Under the pieces are notes generated by a model. That model was given only the letters and a program-made list of their open reading frames with translations. It ran no database searches and was not told the DNA's origin. The translations under genes were made by a program, and so were the position numbers. Positions 5,836-6,958 of a stretch of 6,958 nt of DNA are shown here, one piece after another. Within the stretch, counting starts at the first letter, position 1; the number at the start of each line of letters is the position of its first letter. Source of the stretch: Pseudomonadota bacterium (lineage in GTDB: Bacteria; Myxococcota_A; Polyangia; Polyangiales; Ga0077539). The stretch is from the NCBI GenBank assembly GCA_023428035.1, contig JAEYZO010000565.1, positions 1 through 6,958 on the forward strand, given 5' to 3'.

Positions 5836-5847
5836 GATGGCGAACGA

Positions 5848-5860
5848 GAGCGGACCGCTC
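5848..5860. repeat. Short palindrome upstream of the ATPase-like start
   Basis: GAGCGG-A-CCGCTC has perfect 6-bp arms around one base. It lies 12 bases before the ATPase-like ATG at 5835 on the minus strand. It could be an operator for a former gene there, but palindromes of this size are not rare at this GC content. Confidence 0.25.
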
Positions 5861-5888
5861 ACGCACGGTCCAGACACGCTCTCGAAGG

Positions 5889-6110
5889 GTGGGCAGCGCA
5901 GCGGTGGGTGTCCCCGGGCACCTCCGACGCCTCGACGACCACGCCACGGCCTTCACCGTACTCAGCCGTGTCTTCGGCGAGCGTACCGAGACCGTCGACG
6001 AACGCGGGGCGCGGGCCGGGCGCGCGGTAACCGACCCGGGGCGCGCCTTCTTCGTGGCCGGGCTCGACAGGGAGGCGGCGGCCGCCGCGAGGGCGAAGGG
6101 CACGGCGTAG
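5889..6110 (+). CDS. Doubtful small open frame with coding-like third positions
   Basis: From GTG at 5889 to TAG at 6108-6110 there are 73 codons. The part from about 5918 has almost all third positions G or C and an ordinary soluble-protein composition (for example RRLDDHATAFTVLSRVFGE and GRAFFVAGLDREAAAA). No Shine-Dalgarno sequence precedes it and I do not recognise the product. It may be the C-terminal remnant of a larger gene whose upstream part is lost, or a chance open frame. The same bases are also open on the minus strand. Confidence 0.2.
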   Translation: MGSAAVGVPGHLRRLDDHATAFTVLSRVFGERTETVDERGARAGRAVTDPGRAFFVAGLDREAAAAARAKGTA

Positions 6111-6241
6111 CCCGCGGGGTCGATGGCGCCCGGCGAAGCGGTGAACCAACCGGGCCCCCTCGCTGGCACCGACCCGCTCGGGTTTGCCGATCACCCCCAA
6201 CGCGCAGCACCCGGCCCGGTGGCAGGTCTCACGAACTCCCG

Positions 6242-6294
6242 TGACGCCGCCCCGGACGGTGCCTGGACGGCGCTACGGCGCTGACCCGGCGTCA
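6242..6294 (-). terminator. Inverted repeat overlapping the oxidoreductase stop
   Basis: TGACGCCG (6242-6249) and CGGCGTCA (6287-6294) are perfect 8-bp inverted arms with a 37-base spacer. The second arm includes the stop codon of the leftward oxidoreductase gene. Inside the loop is an exact tandem 8-base repeat, ACGGCGCT (6267-6274 and 6275-6282). No T run follows on the minus strand, so it could be a Rho-independent-like stabilising hairpin, or nothing. Confidence 0.25.
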
Positions 6295-6958
6295 GCCCGC
6301 CCCGAGCAGCGCGCCCCGGTTCGCCGTAAGGAACTCCTCCACGCTCGCGGGCTTCGACCCCCACAGGCGCTCGACGGCGTCCGACGTCGCCGCGAAGAGC
6401 CCGCGCTCGGTCGCGCGGTCGATGGACGCGAGCACCGTCGCGAAGTGCTCCGGCAGCCCGTGCTGCACCATCCCCGCGACGAGCGCGTCCGACGGGACGC
6501 TCACGTGCGCCACGGGGCGGCCGGTCACCCGGCTCGCGATCGCCGCGACTTGATCGCTGGTGAGCGAGTCGGGGCCCGTCACGTCGACCGTGCGCCGGCC
6601 CGCCGCGACGTCGAGGAGCGCGCCCGCCGCGGCCCGCGCGCAGTCCTCGCGGGTCACCCACGCCACGGCCCCGTCGCCCCGCGCGTCGAGGAGCTGCCCC
6701 GACGCGACCGCGCCCGGCAGCGACATGAGCAGCAGGTCGGCGTAGAGGTTGTTGCGCAGCACCGTGACGTCGAGGGCGGTGGCCGCGAGGGCCTCCTCGG
6801 TGCCTTCGTGGTCGGGGGCGAAGGTGACCGGCGAGCCCTTCGGGTTGGGCAGCGACGTGTAGACGACGCGACGCACGCCCGCGGCCTCCAGCGCCGCGAT
6901 CGCCGCCCGGTGCTGCGCCAGCCGCCGGCCCGGCTCCCCCACCGCGTCGGTGCTCACG
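6292..6958 (-). CDS. NmrA/QorB-type NAD(P)-binding oxidoreductase, N-terminus missing
   Basis: The frame is open from the right edge to TGA at 6292-6294, giving about 222 codons. The family (atypical SDR, like E. coli QorB, NADPH:quinone oxidoreductase 2) is usually about 285 residues, so roughly the first 70-80, including the GxxGxxG nucleotide loop, lie outside the window. The GTG at 6955-6957 is therefore internal. Counting from that GTG, family landmarks are AQHRAAIAALEAAGVRRVVY (14-33) followed by TSL, a DHEGTEEAL segment (49-57) where QorB has DEHIETEKML, VTVLRNNLYADLL (64-76; QorB has YTLLRNGWYSENYL), and GDGAVAWVTREDCARAAAGAL (94-114). The last is the substrate-side loop and helix region. 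The expected role is NAD(P)H-dependent quinone reduction or redox sensing in the cytosol; the substrate is unknown. It is transcribed away from the right edge into the gene-poor interval. Confidence 0.88.
   Translation of the reverse strand, partial: VSTDAVGEPGRRLAQHRAAIAALEAAGVRRVVYTSLPNPKGSPVTFAPDHEGTEEALAATALDVTVLRNNLYADLLLMSLPGAVASGQLLDARGDGAVAWVTREDCARAAAGALLDVAAGRRTVDVTGPDSLTSDQVAAIASRVTGRPVAHVSVPSDALVAGMVQHGLPEHFATVLASIDRATERGLFAATSDAVERLWGSKPASVEEFLTANRGALLGAG

Larger units (their letters stand above)
5542..6291. other. 750-base interval without an intact recognisable gene
   Basis: Between the propeller gene and the oxidoreductase the sequence looks less coding-like. GC content appears lower at about 5611-5780, and no frame on either strand joins a good start, a ribosome binding site and a recognisable protein. 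It contains a dyad cluster (5546-5610), a short ATPase-like N-terminus on the minus strand (from 5835), an open frame with coding-like third positions on the plus strand (5889-6110) and an inverted repeat next to the oxidoreductase stop. I read it as a decayed-gene interval plus possible regulatory DNA. A small undescribed gene cannot be excluded. Confidence 0.5.

Noticed and set aside
5639..6169. Minus-strand open frame with an HHCNC motif near its end
   Set aside because: Most of it is low-complexity Arg/Ser/Pro, there is no ribosome binding site, and the short Cys/His stretch alone does not support a domain.
5542..6291. Insertion sequence or integron attC site in the gene-poor interval
   Set aside because: No transposase fragment, terminal inverted repeats with target duplication, or attC core sites could be found by eye.

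Overview
The window is very GC-rich (roughly 70% or more by eye) with strongly G/C-biased third codon positions. Several of its proteins carry Asp-Thr-Gly-Pro (DTGP) linkers behind lipoprotein signals, FG-GAP/VCBS propeller repeats or Cys-rich modules. This combination suggests a myxobacterium (Myxococcota), probably of the Polyangiales type. That placement is inferred from style and has not been checked by any search.

Layout, left to right. (1) 1-180, minus: the N-terminal end of a secreted protein with a clear signal peptide, cut by the window edge. (2) 283-2322, minus: a 679-residue lipoprotein with an Asp-rich stretch, a DTGP linker and an FG-GAP/VCBS beta-propeller. (3) 2416-3132, plus: a divergent 238-residue lipoprotein with the same Asp-rich and DTGP linker, ending in three tandem six-cysteine modules. 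(4) 3137-3991, minus: the redox-regulated chaperone Hsp33 (hslO), with all four zinc cysteines. (5) 4099-5541, plus: a membrane-anchored protein that reads as seven propeller blades. (6) 5542-6291: 750 bases without a convincing intact gene. It starts with a cluster of dyad sequences and then holds what look like gene remnants. (7) 6292-6958, minus: the C-terminal three quarters of an NmrA/QorB-type NAD(P)-binding oxidoreductase, running off the right edge.

The genes do not form one pathway. The left and centre are a run of cell-envelope or exported proteins (signal-peptide protein, two lipoproteins, anchored propeller), interrupted by hslO. The most notable structure is the divergent lipoprotein pair. 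Their linker-coding DNA forms inverted 15-bp-period arrays that share a perfect 27-base inverted repeat in the same codon phase. Recombination across it would swap promoters, signal peptides and N-termini between two different C-terminal domains without breaking frame. A second notable structure is the set of four alternating ATCACC/GGTGA(T/A) half-sites at 5547-5582, just after the propeller gene. No complete, recognisable new defence or mobile system is visible here.
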